From TMED88 sp964515335 (GTDB taxonomy: Bacteria; Myxococcota_A; UBA9160; UBA4427), in assembly GCA_964515335.1 (NCBI GenBank), contig CAZETS010000006.1:1-64000 (forward strand): a stretch of DNA of 64,000 nt, read 5' to 3'. Of the stretch, positions 17,802-25,600 are shown one piece after another (within the stretch, counting starts at the first letter, position 1; the number at the start of each line of letters is the position of its first letter). The notes under the pieces are model-generated. The model had not been told where the DNA came from. It made no database searches and saw only the letters and a program-made list of their open reading frames with translations. A program made the translations under genes and the position numbers.

Positions 17802-18046
17802 GGCTCTTGGCTCTTGGCCTTTGGCTCTTGGCTCTCGGCTTTTGGCTCTCGGCTCTCGGCTCTCGGCTCTCGGCTCTTGGCCTTTGGCTCGTGGCCCTCG
17901 GCCCTTGGCTCGTGGCCCTCGGCCCTTGCCGCCTGCCTCGCGCCTTTCGCTCCGTGCCTCGTGCCTTTCGCCCTTCGCCTTTCGCCCTTCGCCTCGCGCC
18001 TATCGCCTTTGGCCTATCGCCTATGGCCTATGGCCTATGGCCTACG
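17802..18046. repeat. Array of 35 consecutive 7-bp units
   Basis: Thirty-five heptamers with no spacing error across 245 bases. The sequence drifts along the array: GGCTCTY in units 1-12, GGCCCTY/GGCTCGT in 13-18, GCCTTTC/GCCCTTC in 19-28 and GCCTATG in 29-35. From 17788 to 18001 the plus strand has no A. Because 7 is not a multiple of 3, all three frames read the same repeating heptapeptide register, which explains several long overlapping open frames here. It resembles in kind the heptanucleotide tandem repeats known from cyanobacteria. No gene is supported between 17361 and 18372. Confidence 0.92.
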
Positions 18047-18372
18047 GCCCCATGTCTCTTGTGTATTGCGCTGTGGCTCGCGATCCGAGAGCTTTGGCGC
18101 GGTCCGACTCGGGATCTTCGGTCGAGTTTGCGGGCAGCCCGTTTGCCGCAAGGTCTCGATTTCGAAGGCTTTGTCGGTTCGATGGGGCTTCAGCTCGCCT
18201 TGGGGTGACCTTTCCGGAACAGCCTGGATTCGATGGCGGCAGCCTAGGCGAAAGTGGGGCGAAAAGAAAGGGCGTGGGCGATCTTTTTCGCGAAATTTTC
18301 GCCTCGCGGTGCCGGGGGCGCGTGGCGCGCGCCTGCGTCGACACACCGCCGGTGTGGTGGTACTCAGGGCGT

Positions 18373-18448
18373 GGGCCCGTAGCACAATCGGCAGTGCAAG
18401 AGACTTTTAATCTCTAGGTTCTGGGTTCGAGTCCCAGCGGGCTCACCA
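18373..18448 (+). tRNA. tRNA-Lys (anticodon TTT)
   Basis: A full cloverleaf can be drawn. The acceptor stem is GGGCCCG with CGGGCTC; the D stem is GCA/TGC; the anticodon stem is AGAGA/TCTCT around loop CTTTTAA with TTT at 18406-18408; the T arm is CTGGG-TTCGAGT-CCCAG; discriminator A is followed by an encoded CCA (18446-18448). The 3' end overlaps on the opposite strand the stop codon of a decayed gene. Confidence 0.96.
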
Positions 18449-18886
18449 CCCCGCCAGGCTGCGCCGGTGCGCGCGGGCGATCATCTCGCTCGCCCCGCGC
18501 GGCATCCGGACACAGGTAGTGGGGGGGCGGGCAGATTCCGACACCGCCGAGGTCGAGGCGGTCGACGTCCCGGCAGATCTCGACCGTCGGGTCGCATCGC
18601 GTTTCGCCTGCGCTGTTGCGCTGTGATGTCTGCACGCGACCCCGAGCTGCTGCATGGCGGCTGGATCCAGCGAGAACACCCTGCCGTTCAGCTCCCGGGC
18701 GAGTTCGGCGGCGCGTTCTCCGTGTAGGGGGTCGCAGCCGTCGTGCTCGCGCCGCACTTCGTGGAGAAACGCGAACAGCTCGAGCACGCGCGTGTCGGCG
18801 GCGGCCGGTCGCGCGAGCAGTCGTGTGGTCGACACTCCGAAGCGTTGAACGCAGATCGAGCGATCTCGCGGGTTGACTCGCGGGCC
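18443..18886 (-). pseudogene. Frameshifted HD-domain-like gene remnant
   Basis: On the minus strand a recognisable protein is split across two frames. One frame reads ICVQRFGVSTTRLL, then VLELFAFLHEVRREHDG and HGERAAELARELNG with ACRHHS. It continues in the other frame as CDPTVEICRDVDRLDLGGVG and PHYLCPDAARGE, then returns to the first frame as MIARAHRRS. The HD-like spacing (FLHE, HGxRAA, ACRHHS, DVDRLDLGRVG) matches a small family of HD-domain proteins I recognise only by pattern. At least two frameshifts (near 18610 and 18490) make it inactive. Its stop (18443-18445) lies within the tRNA-Lys 3' end on the other strand. The 5' limit is approximate. Confidence 0.7.
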
Positions 18887-18929
18887 CGGCGTCGACCCTC
18901 GAGTGGATCGATCGCGAAGGGAGGCGCCG

Positions 18930-19370
18930 ATGGACCACGACGAGATCGTTCGCTGGCTGGAAGAGCACGCCGGGCAGGTGCACGGTGAGGTGCCGGCCAG
19001 CACGCCACCGAGTCGGCGGTGGCGCGCGAGGTGTGCCCGATGCTCGCGCGCGAGCTGAAGCGCCACGAGCCCCCGTCGAGCCGGGCGACGAGCCCGCGCT
19101 TGCCGGCGAGGCCGTGCTGGGGGCCCTCGAGCCCGAAGCCCGCGCAAAGCTCGAAGAGTGGGTGCGCGAGCTCGCCCAGCAGGTCGAGCATCGCATCTGG
19201 CGCGAGATCGTCCGCTTCACCGGCGCGACGGGCGCAAGATGGCGAGGGACGGCCGTGCGTCGGACGACGGCAGCTGGGAGGGCACGGAGAACTACGCCCA
19301 CAAGGCGGCGCACGTGGCCCAGTTGCTGATCGACGACTACGAGGCCCACCCCAGGGAGGGCCGGGCGTAG
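18930..19370 (+). pseudogene. Small soluble protein gene broken by three frameshifts
   Basis: The ATG at 18930 opens a frame (MDHDEIVRWLEEHAGQVHGE) that is continued in three successive other frames: VAREVCPMLARELKRHE, then GEAVLGALEPEARAKLEEWV with VEHRIWREIVRFTG, and finally WEGTENYAHKAAHVAQLLID to the TAG at 19370. Each switch equals loss of one base, so three single-base deletions would explain it. The joined product would be about 145 residues, helical and charged; I do not recognise its family. It sits in the decayed block after tRNA-Lys. Confidence 0.6.
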
Positions 19371-19393
19371 GGCCGGTCCGGCCCACGGCTTCG

Positions 19394-19513
19394 GGTTCTT
19401 CCCGGCTCGCCAGTGGTACGAGAGACGTTGCCACCCGTTTCCCGAAGCGCCTGAAGGACGTCGTCTCGTTCGGCCTCGGTGCGATCCCGCCGAATCGACG
19501 AGGCGAGGTCCTC
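19394..19513 (-). pseudogene. Remnant of a Fis-type DNA-binding domain
   Basis: About 40 codons (reading SSIRRDRTEAERDDVLQALR and ETGGNVSRTTG) are almost identical to the C-terminal Fis-like helix-turn-helix of the regulator at 20711-21649 (STIRRGRVKAERDDLLQALR, ETGGNVTRTAA). The similarity stops on both sides and the frame runs into unrelated sequence, so this is a truncated, probably duplicated fragment. Confidence 0.7.
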
Positions 19514-19596
19514 GGCTTTCGAGGCGCAGGTACCAGGGCCTTGCCTCGTGGCAGGGCTCGGCGGCCTGCTAGAACGACCCGCGAATCGGACGGACG

Positions 19597-19786
19597 TGCC
19601 CACGAAATTGGTTCTGGCGCGCGGCTCCCTCGGACCTTCTTTGCCACCCACTGACGCGAACGCCCGGACCCGCTCTGACCCGCGGGAGAGGGCCTCTGAG
19701 GGTTCTCGGGGTCACGAAACGGGCGCTCGGGCGGGGGGAGGTCCCGGGGCCGACTCTCGGGCCGTCGGCACCATTCTCGTGGGCAC
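19597..19786 (+). mobile_element. 190-bp inverted-repeat element, copy 1
   Basis: Begins GTGCCCACGAAATTGGTTC and ends CACCATTCTCGTGGGCAC; the ends are inverted repeats (10 perfect bases, about 16 of 19 overall). The interior is GC-rich and has no supported gene, as expected of a MITE-like, non-autonomous element. Near-identical copies lie at 43320-43511 and 45989-46179 in the same orientation. GAC flanks this copy on both sides, a possible 3-bp target duplication, but the other copies lack a clear one. Confidence 0.82.
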
Positions 19787-20014
19787 GACGAAATCGAACC
19801 AACGCGGGGGCTCACCTCCCCCGGGGGCCAATGCGGCTGGGAGGCCAGCAGGGGAAAGCCCGGGCGCGCTGTCTCGCGTGATGCGTATTTCCTCTTTTAG
19901 ATCAATGAGATAGGGAAAATCGCCGCGATGCGCGGCGAAAACTCCGACACGCCCGCCGTTGAAACGCACACATACAACTACAGGAAGGCCGCTCTTCGGC
20001 TGGAAAGGCTTCGG

Positions 20015-20596
20015 ATGCGCTCGCTTGCTTCGCTGCTCACTGTCTCTGCTCTGTGGCTCGTCGCCTCGACTCCGGCTCTTGCCGTGACGTTGGACCGGGT
20101 GACCGTGGACGCTCCGGGCAACCCCGGCGCCGCGATCTTCCTCCCGAGTGAAGGCGAGTGGTACGAGGGGGCGTACTACGACCCGTCGGCGGCGAGTTTC
20201 TTCGGCGACCCGACGGGAACCGCCACGCCGCCGGCATGCGCTATCGCGTCCAGCGACACGGCGAACTGCGACGAGTTCCGCGTTCCCCGCGGCAGCCTTG
20301 GAGTCGTGGGCAGCTACACGGGCTCGGCGAGCTCCTACGAGATCTTCGACCAGGGCGGAAACGTGGCGGAGCAGACCGCCCCGCTCGCTGGCCCCACTTC
20401 CTTCGGCAAGTTGATCCACGCCGGACCGGGCGGGTCTTGGCTCGATGGTGCACCGCAAGCCTCGGCCAGCACCCGGAGCGAGGTCGAAAACGAGGACGGC
20501 TGGTCGGGTATCCGCGTCGCGAGCTTTCCCGAGCTCGGTACGAGCCTGCTCGTGATGACCGGTCTGCTTGGTCTGGTGCGCTCGCGCAGGGGCTGA
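20015..20596 (+). CDS. Exported protein with PEP-CTERM-like C-terminus and SUMF1-like segment
   Basis: 193 residues. An N-terminal signal peptide (MRSLASLLTVSALWLVASTPALA) is clear, which is why I use the ATG at 20015 rather than an upstream one; GGAAAGG sits eight bases before it. The middle contains SYEIFDQGGNVAEQTAP and a downstream GGSW, a pattern seen in formylglycine-generating-enzyme-like (SUMF1) folds of surface proteins, though this one is short. The C-terminus FPELGTSLLVMTGLLGLVRS followed by RRG matches a PEP-CTERM-like sorting tail (P-E, helix, Arg cluster). No exosortase is in the window. It stands alone between the decayed block and the regulator gene, which faces it. Confidence 0.75.
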   Translation: MRSLASLLTVSALWLVASTPALAVTLDRVTVDAPGNPGAAIFLPSEGEWYEGAYYDPSAASFFGDPTGTATPPACAIASSDTANCDEFRVPRGSLGVVGSYTGSASSYEIFDQGGNVAEQTAPLAGPTSFGKLIHAGPGGSWLDGAPQASASTRSEVENEDGWSGIRVASFPELGTSLLVMTGLLGLVRSRRG

Positions 20597-20710
20597 GCGG
20601 AAGCGCCTGAAGACGCGATCCACCGCCACCAGCCCACAGGGCCGGGGCGAGGGATCCGCGTTGCGTTCGCGGCGCCGAGGGCCGGGCGCCTTGGCGGCGG
20701 CCTCGAGCCA

Positions 20711-21649
20711 TCACCGGCCGGGCACGAAGAGCCGGCCGGTGGCGTCGGGGCGGGCCACCTGGTGCTTGTCCATCAAGCGGTAGACGGCGCCTCGGCTTCT
20801 TCCCAGCCGGGCAGCCGTACGAGTGACGTTGCCGCCCGTCTCGCGAAGCGCCTGCAGGAGGTCGTCTCGTTCGGCCTTGACGCGACCCCGCCGAATCGTC
20901 GAGAGGCCGTCCTCGCGTTCGGACAGCAGCTCGGCGATCAAGCCGGGGTCGATCGACTCGCCGCGCGTGAAGGCGATCGCTCGCTCGAGGAGTCGCTCGA
21001 GTTGCTGCACGCCGCCCGGCCACGCGTAGCCGTGCAGTAGCTCGCTCGCCGCGGGAGACAAAGCCGCCCGTCTGTTCATTGCCGCCGCGACCCGATCGAC
21101 GATCGACTCTGCGGTCGGGCCGATGTCCTCCGGTCGTTCGCTCAGCGGCGGCAGCGCGATTCGAAAGCGCGACAGTTGCTCCCAGATGCGATTGGGGTCG
21201 TTGGTGCTCCCGACGCGGAATTCGTCGACACCGGTCGTCGCGAAGACGCGAGTGAGCTGCTTGCTCCATCTCTGGGCTGCGCCGCTGATCGCATCTGCCC
21301 AGAATGCACTGGCGGCCGGCGAGAGGTGCTCGACGCCATCGAGGCAGACGGCGCCTGCGCGCAGAGGCCCCTGTGCCGGATTCCAGGCCCCGCAGTCGAT
21401 GCGTCCGAGGTCGTCGCGGCGTGTCGAGCCGAGTTCGTGCAGGGCGCGGACCGCCGCCATGCGTTCCGAAGCCGAGTCGCCGATGACGAGAACCGCCTCT
21501 CGCAGCGGGGCCAGTCCGGCGAGTCTTCCCCTGATGCGTGTGATCGCGTCGCTGCTGCCTGGAAATCGTCGCTCCAGCGCGCAGTCGATCTCGACCGCCG
21601 CGGCTTCGTCACCCACCGAATCGATCCCGTTCGCCATGTCGTCACCCAC
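20711..21649 (-). CDS. Fis-type regulator with degenerate AAA+ (sigma-54 activator-like) domain
   Basis: 312 residues with the outline of a sigma-54 activator. The AAA+ region (about 30-230) keeps PLSERPEDI and YAWPGGVQQLERLLERAIAF, and a Fis helix-turn-helix ends the protein (LLQALRETGGNVTRTAARLG, RSRGAVYRLM). But the Walker A position reads GDSASERM (residues 57-64) instead of G-x-x-G-x-GK, the Walker B acidic pair is altered (VCLDGVEHL), and no GAFTGA loop is present. It can hardly hydrolyse ATP or touch sigma-54, so a DNA-binding role without remodelling is likely. It is 110 bases downstream of the lipoprotein-sorting-like gene on the same strand and may belong to that operon. Confidence 0.85.
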   Translation of the reverse strand: MGDDMANGIDSVGDEAAAVEIDCALERRFPGSSDAITRIRGRLAGLAPLREAVLVIGDSASERMAAVRALHELGSTRRDDLGRIDCGAWNPAQGPLRAGAVCLDGVEHLSPAASAFWADAISGAAQRWSKQLTRVFATTGVDEFRVGSTNDPNRIWEQLSRFRIALPPLSERPEDIGPTAESIVDRVAAAMNRRAALSPAASELLHGYAWPGGVQQLERLLERAIAFTRGESIDPGLIAELLSEREDGLSTIRRGRVKAERDDLLQALRETGGNVTRTAARLGRSRGAVYRLMDKHQVARPDATGRLFVPGR

Positions 21650-21759
21650 CTCGTGGAGTTTTGGGGCGATCTTATCCGCAGCGCGAGAGAGGCGACAACG
21701 AGAAAGTGCGTGGACGAGTCGCGAGGTTCGTGGCCGGGCGTGGTCGAAGCTTCGGGCGC

Positions 21760-22611
21760 CTACTCGTTGTCCGGGTCGGCGTGAAGTCCACCTTCGTCGA
21801 TCGGAATGCGCTTGCGCAGCGCGAGTGAAGTCGCGCTGAAGAAGCTCTTGCGGAGCTCGGGGTCGGCCTCGAGTCTCTCTACGATCACCCGTGTCGTGGT
21901 CTGCTCTTCGAGGCTATGGGCGATGAGCAGTCCAGGAACGAGTGCGTCGCCGATGCTGATCATGCTCGAGCGGGGTGCGTGGATTACCTTGGAGGACGAG
22001 CTCCGGCCCTTCTTCCAGTACTCCATGCGCAGCATCGCGAGGTCGCTCGTCGCGATGTGAAATGCCACCTCGGCGTACGCGGAGCCATAGAGGGGCCGAG
22101 CGTGAACGACGTGCACCGACTCGCCGTCGATCGTTCCCTCCTTCAGTTCGCCGATCTCGTAGTCGGAAGCGTAGTGGCGCTCGACATCTTCGAACGACAG
22201 GTCCGTCTCGAACCACGGGTCGCTGCGCTGGTAGGTGCTGACCCTGCGGACGACCCTGAAGGCAGGCAGATGGATGAAGTAGTCGGACGTGCGCTCGGAT
22301 TCGATCGCAAGAAAAGAGGTTCCCCGCATCCTCTGCGGCTCGAGGAACCGCCCCACGACATAGAGGTGGCCGTCGAACTGCTTGGTTGCCATCTGCAGCT
22401 CTCGCCGACCGATGCTTCCCGAAGGCCCGCTCAGCTCGATCACCAGATCCTGAACCAGCTCCACCTCGTACCGGCGCTCGAGGGCCTCGGAGAGGATCTC
22501 GGTGGGATCCGGCGCCGAGGAGGCAAAGGAATCGCACGGAGCCATCCAGCCGAGGGTGACGAGCAGCAGCAGGAGGACGAGTCGAAGTGTCCGCACATCG
22601 TTTCTACGCAT
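21760..22611 (-). CDS. Outer-membrane lipoprotein-sorting (LolA-like) protein
   Basis: 283 residues: signal peptide (LRLVLLLLLVTLGWMAPC...FASS), then an all-beta domain with YVVGRFLEPQRMRGTSFLAI, FIHLPAFRVVRRVS, DLSFEDVERHYASDYEI and a C-terminal ALVPGLLIAHSLEEQTTTRV. Proteins of this type commonly accompany MMPL/RND transporters, where they are thought to carry lipid-like cargo through the periplasm. ATG at 22611 overlaps the end of the transporter-kinase gene by 8 bases, so the two are coupled. A paralogue of the same class lies at 40138-41034. Confidence 0.85.
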   Translation of the reverse strand: MRRNDVRTLRLVLLLLLVTLGWMAPCDSFASSAPDPTEILSEALERRYEVELVQDLVIELSGPSGSIGRRELQMATKQFDGHLYVVGRFLEPQRMRGTSFLAIESERTSDYFIHLPAFRVVRRVSTYQRSDPWFETDLSFEDVERHYASDYEIGELKEGTIDGESVHVVHARPLYGSAYAEVAFHIATSDLAMLRMEYWKKGRSSSSKVIHAPRSSMISIGDALVPGLLIAHSLEEQTTTRVIVERLEADPELRKSFFSATSLALRKRIPIDEGGLHADPDNE

Positions 22612-25600
22612 GATTGCCGCCATTCTCGATGTGATCGATTTCGAAGTCGGAGAGCAGGATCCGCATTCGGGTTCCCTTGCCCACGGCGGATTCGACCAGC
22701 TCGATATCGCCACCTGCCTGCCGCATGAGGGTTCGCGAGAGAGCGAGCCCGAGTCCCTTTCCGCCCGAGGCTGCATGTGTCGTGTACCACGGTTCGAACG
22801 CCCGATTCCTCGATTCATCCTGCATCCCTTCTCCGGTATCCACGACTTCGATCAAGAGAACGTCACCTTTGAGGACCGCATGGATGTCGATCTCTCCGGC
22901 CTTTCGTGTTGCACGTATCGCATTGTCGAGCAGGCAGCGGAGAGCCTGCCGGAGCTCGGTTCCGAAGCTCACGGAGGGCAGGGCGGAGCCGATCCGGAAG
23001 CCGATCGTGCGCTGCGTTCGATGCTCGGCCTCGCAAGCCGCGCGGCTGATGACCTCTCCAACCGGGTTCAGGCTGGGTCGGCTATTCGCCGAGGGCGGTG
23101 GCGTCATGATCTCGGTCAGTGTCTCGAGTGCCGAGCCGGCTCTCTCCATCAGCTTGCCGGCGAGTGACCTGGCGTCGGCGGTCAGGTCACTTCTCCTGGC
23201 GAGCGACCGCGCGGCTGCCCAGGCTGCGCTCATCGGTTGGCCAAGGTCGTGAGCGAGCGAGGCGGTCAGGTAGCCTCGCATAGCGAGGCCTTCGAGAGAT
23301 GCGAGGTTTTCGGCGGTGTTGCTCCACGCGAGCGCGAGCGTCAGCTGTGCGCAGACGGTTTCGATGAACCGGAGTCCGTCCCTCGAGTGGGCTTGGTCGG
23401 CGCCGCCGAGAAGGACCAGGCCCAGTCGCCCTTCCGGGCCGTCCAGAGGGGCGACGACTTCGACGCCCTTGTCTCTGAGCTGGTAGTGGTCGTCGCTCTG
23501 CGTGGCCTCCTCGTGCGCCAGGTAGACGACCTGGCGAGGCGCCGCGACGCCCGATGCGCGGCGTGCAAGTCGTTCGTCGGTGCAACCCCCACCCACGGCG
23601 GAGGCCGCATGCCAGCCGCGAGGGCTCTTCAGGTAGATCGTCACGAAAGAAGCCCTGGTTCCTCTTGCGAGGATGTCGAGCGTATGTCTCGACATCTCTT
23701 CGCGATCGGGCAACGCCCGGAGTCGCCGTGCATGGAGGTCCCGCAGGAACTGCGTGTAGCCGGCGCGCGCCTCGAGCCGGCGCTCGACGACTCCCCAGAC
23801 AGTGTGGCGAGCGATTTCGGCGGTCCCCCACGCGAGGGCGGACGCCACGAACCAGCGAGGACCGTCGTCTTGTATGGCCTGCGAGAGCGCCCAGGCGAAT
23901 AGGGTCAGTGCCGACGAGAACACGCCGAGAAGCGTGATGAATCGAATCGCCGACACGAAGTCGCGCCGTATGTCGAAGAGCTGATATCTGTAGATCGAGT
24001 AGGCGACCGGAAAGACCAGCGCCAGCGCTCCGAGCGCAAAGCCCCCGGCCATTCCTCCCGGCACGTGAGCTGGGTTTCGAGAGGCGAGCCATCCGAGCAT
24101 CGCCGCCAGCCCGGCGGCCACGGAGGCCCCGGCAAGGAGAACGCGCGCTCGTGAGCGCTCGAGCTGAGATCGAGAACTCGCGGCGGCGACGACGCAGCTC
24201 GTGATCACGGCAAGGCCCGCCGCGAACGCGAGTGCATGCCCGATCTGTAGGGCCATTGCGTTCAGCTCGGGGCGTCCTGGAAAGCTGGCGGCAAGAACCG
24301 TGATGTAAACGACCGCTGCGGCGTAGATGGCGCGGACGATGCCCGGAGCCAGCCGAATGAGGGGACTCGTGGAAGGGAAGGTCAAGGCGAGGTGAGTCGC
24401 GGAAAAGGGCAGGATGGCGGCGCCGATGATCCCACCAAGCTGCGCGACGGCGCTGCCGTTGCCCGAGGCCTGGGCGACGAGAAGGGTGCAGAGCGCGACG
24501 GCGGAGATCAGCAAGGGGACCGCCGCTTGCGCCCTGGAGGCGACCAGGATGACTGCGGCGAACAGCGAGATGAGCATCGTCACGGCCGCAACGGCGTAGA
24601 ATTCACCGAGCTGGCTCTCCGCCGAGCGGATGCGAAGTGGAATCGACACTTCCGCGTCGGCGCCACTCCTTGTCGTTCGTACGAGGCCGGACTGAGGGGA
24701 ATCGGATGCGAGCCATTGGCTGATCGACGCTGAATCGATACGAGGCGGCTGTCCGCCCATTTGGATCACTTCGTAGGGGCCGATCGGGCAATCGGGTCTG
24801 ATCGATTCGCTCAGCGGCATTACGCCATTCGGAAGCAAGGCGCAGACGGGCGTCGGTGAGTCGGCCTGCCGATGCACCTGGAGGCCGACGGCGAGGAGAT
24901 ACCCGGCCACAGCCGTGAGGGCGACCAGGGCGACCGTCGTCCGCGTGTTGCGCGGGACTTCGCGTTGCCGGAGTTCTTCGCCGGCGTCGGATGGGGGGCT
25001 CCGCGATCCGGTCACCGAATAGAGCAGGGCGGGAAGCAGCAGGAGATCCGCGCCGAGAGCCGCGAGGATCGCCAGTGCCGAGAGGAATCCGAACGACGCG
25101 ATTGCTCCCCAACTCGAGAGAAGCAAGGAGAGAAAGCCAAGCGACAGAGCAAGGGAACTCGCGACCACCGGTCGGCCGACCGTAGAGAGGGCAGACCGCA
25201 TTGCGTCGGCCTGTGGCGCCCCCGAGCGTCGCGTCCGCTGATAGTGGGACACGAGGTGGACGGAGTCGTCGACCGCGATGCCGAGTACGATTGCGGCGAT
25301 CATCGACGTGCCCGTGTCCAGCGCGACTCCGACGAGCCCCATCGCCCCGAGCGTGACTCCGATCGGGAGGACCGTCGGAATCATGACCCAGAGAGCCGCG
25401 GCGGCGCTGCGCAGCCCCAGTCCGACGAGAAGTGAGATCAGGACGACGGCCCCGGCGAAGCTGCGAGTCTGGGTGGAGTGGAGGCCCTCGACCATCGCGC
25501 CGAATACGCGAAGCGGCCCCGTCAGTTCGTGGTGCCATCCAGGCGGAAGAGTGGCTCTCAGGTGTTCGTCGACCGACTGCACGACCGCCATGCGCTCGGT

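Noticed and set aside
17802..18046. Possible CRISPR array
   Set aside because: Units are 7 bp, contiguous and drifting; no spacers separate constant repeats and no cas genes are present.
16418..18417. Three long overlapping plus-strand open frames across the heptamer array
   Set aside because: The A-free repeats rarely form a stop codon on this strand, and all frames give the same repeating Leu/Ala/Gly/Trp heptapeptide pattern; no start site, signal or domain supports translation.
19569..19802. Protein encoded on the minus strand of the inverted-repeat element
   Set aside because: The frames differ among the three copies and read as Arg/Pro/Gly-rich sequence; no conserved start or ribosome site.
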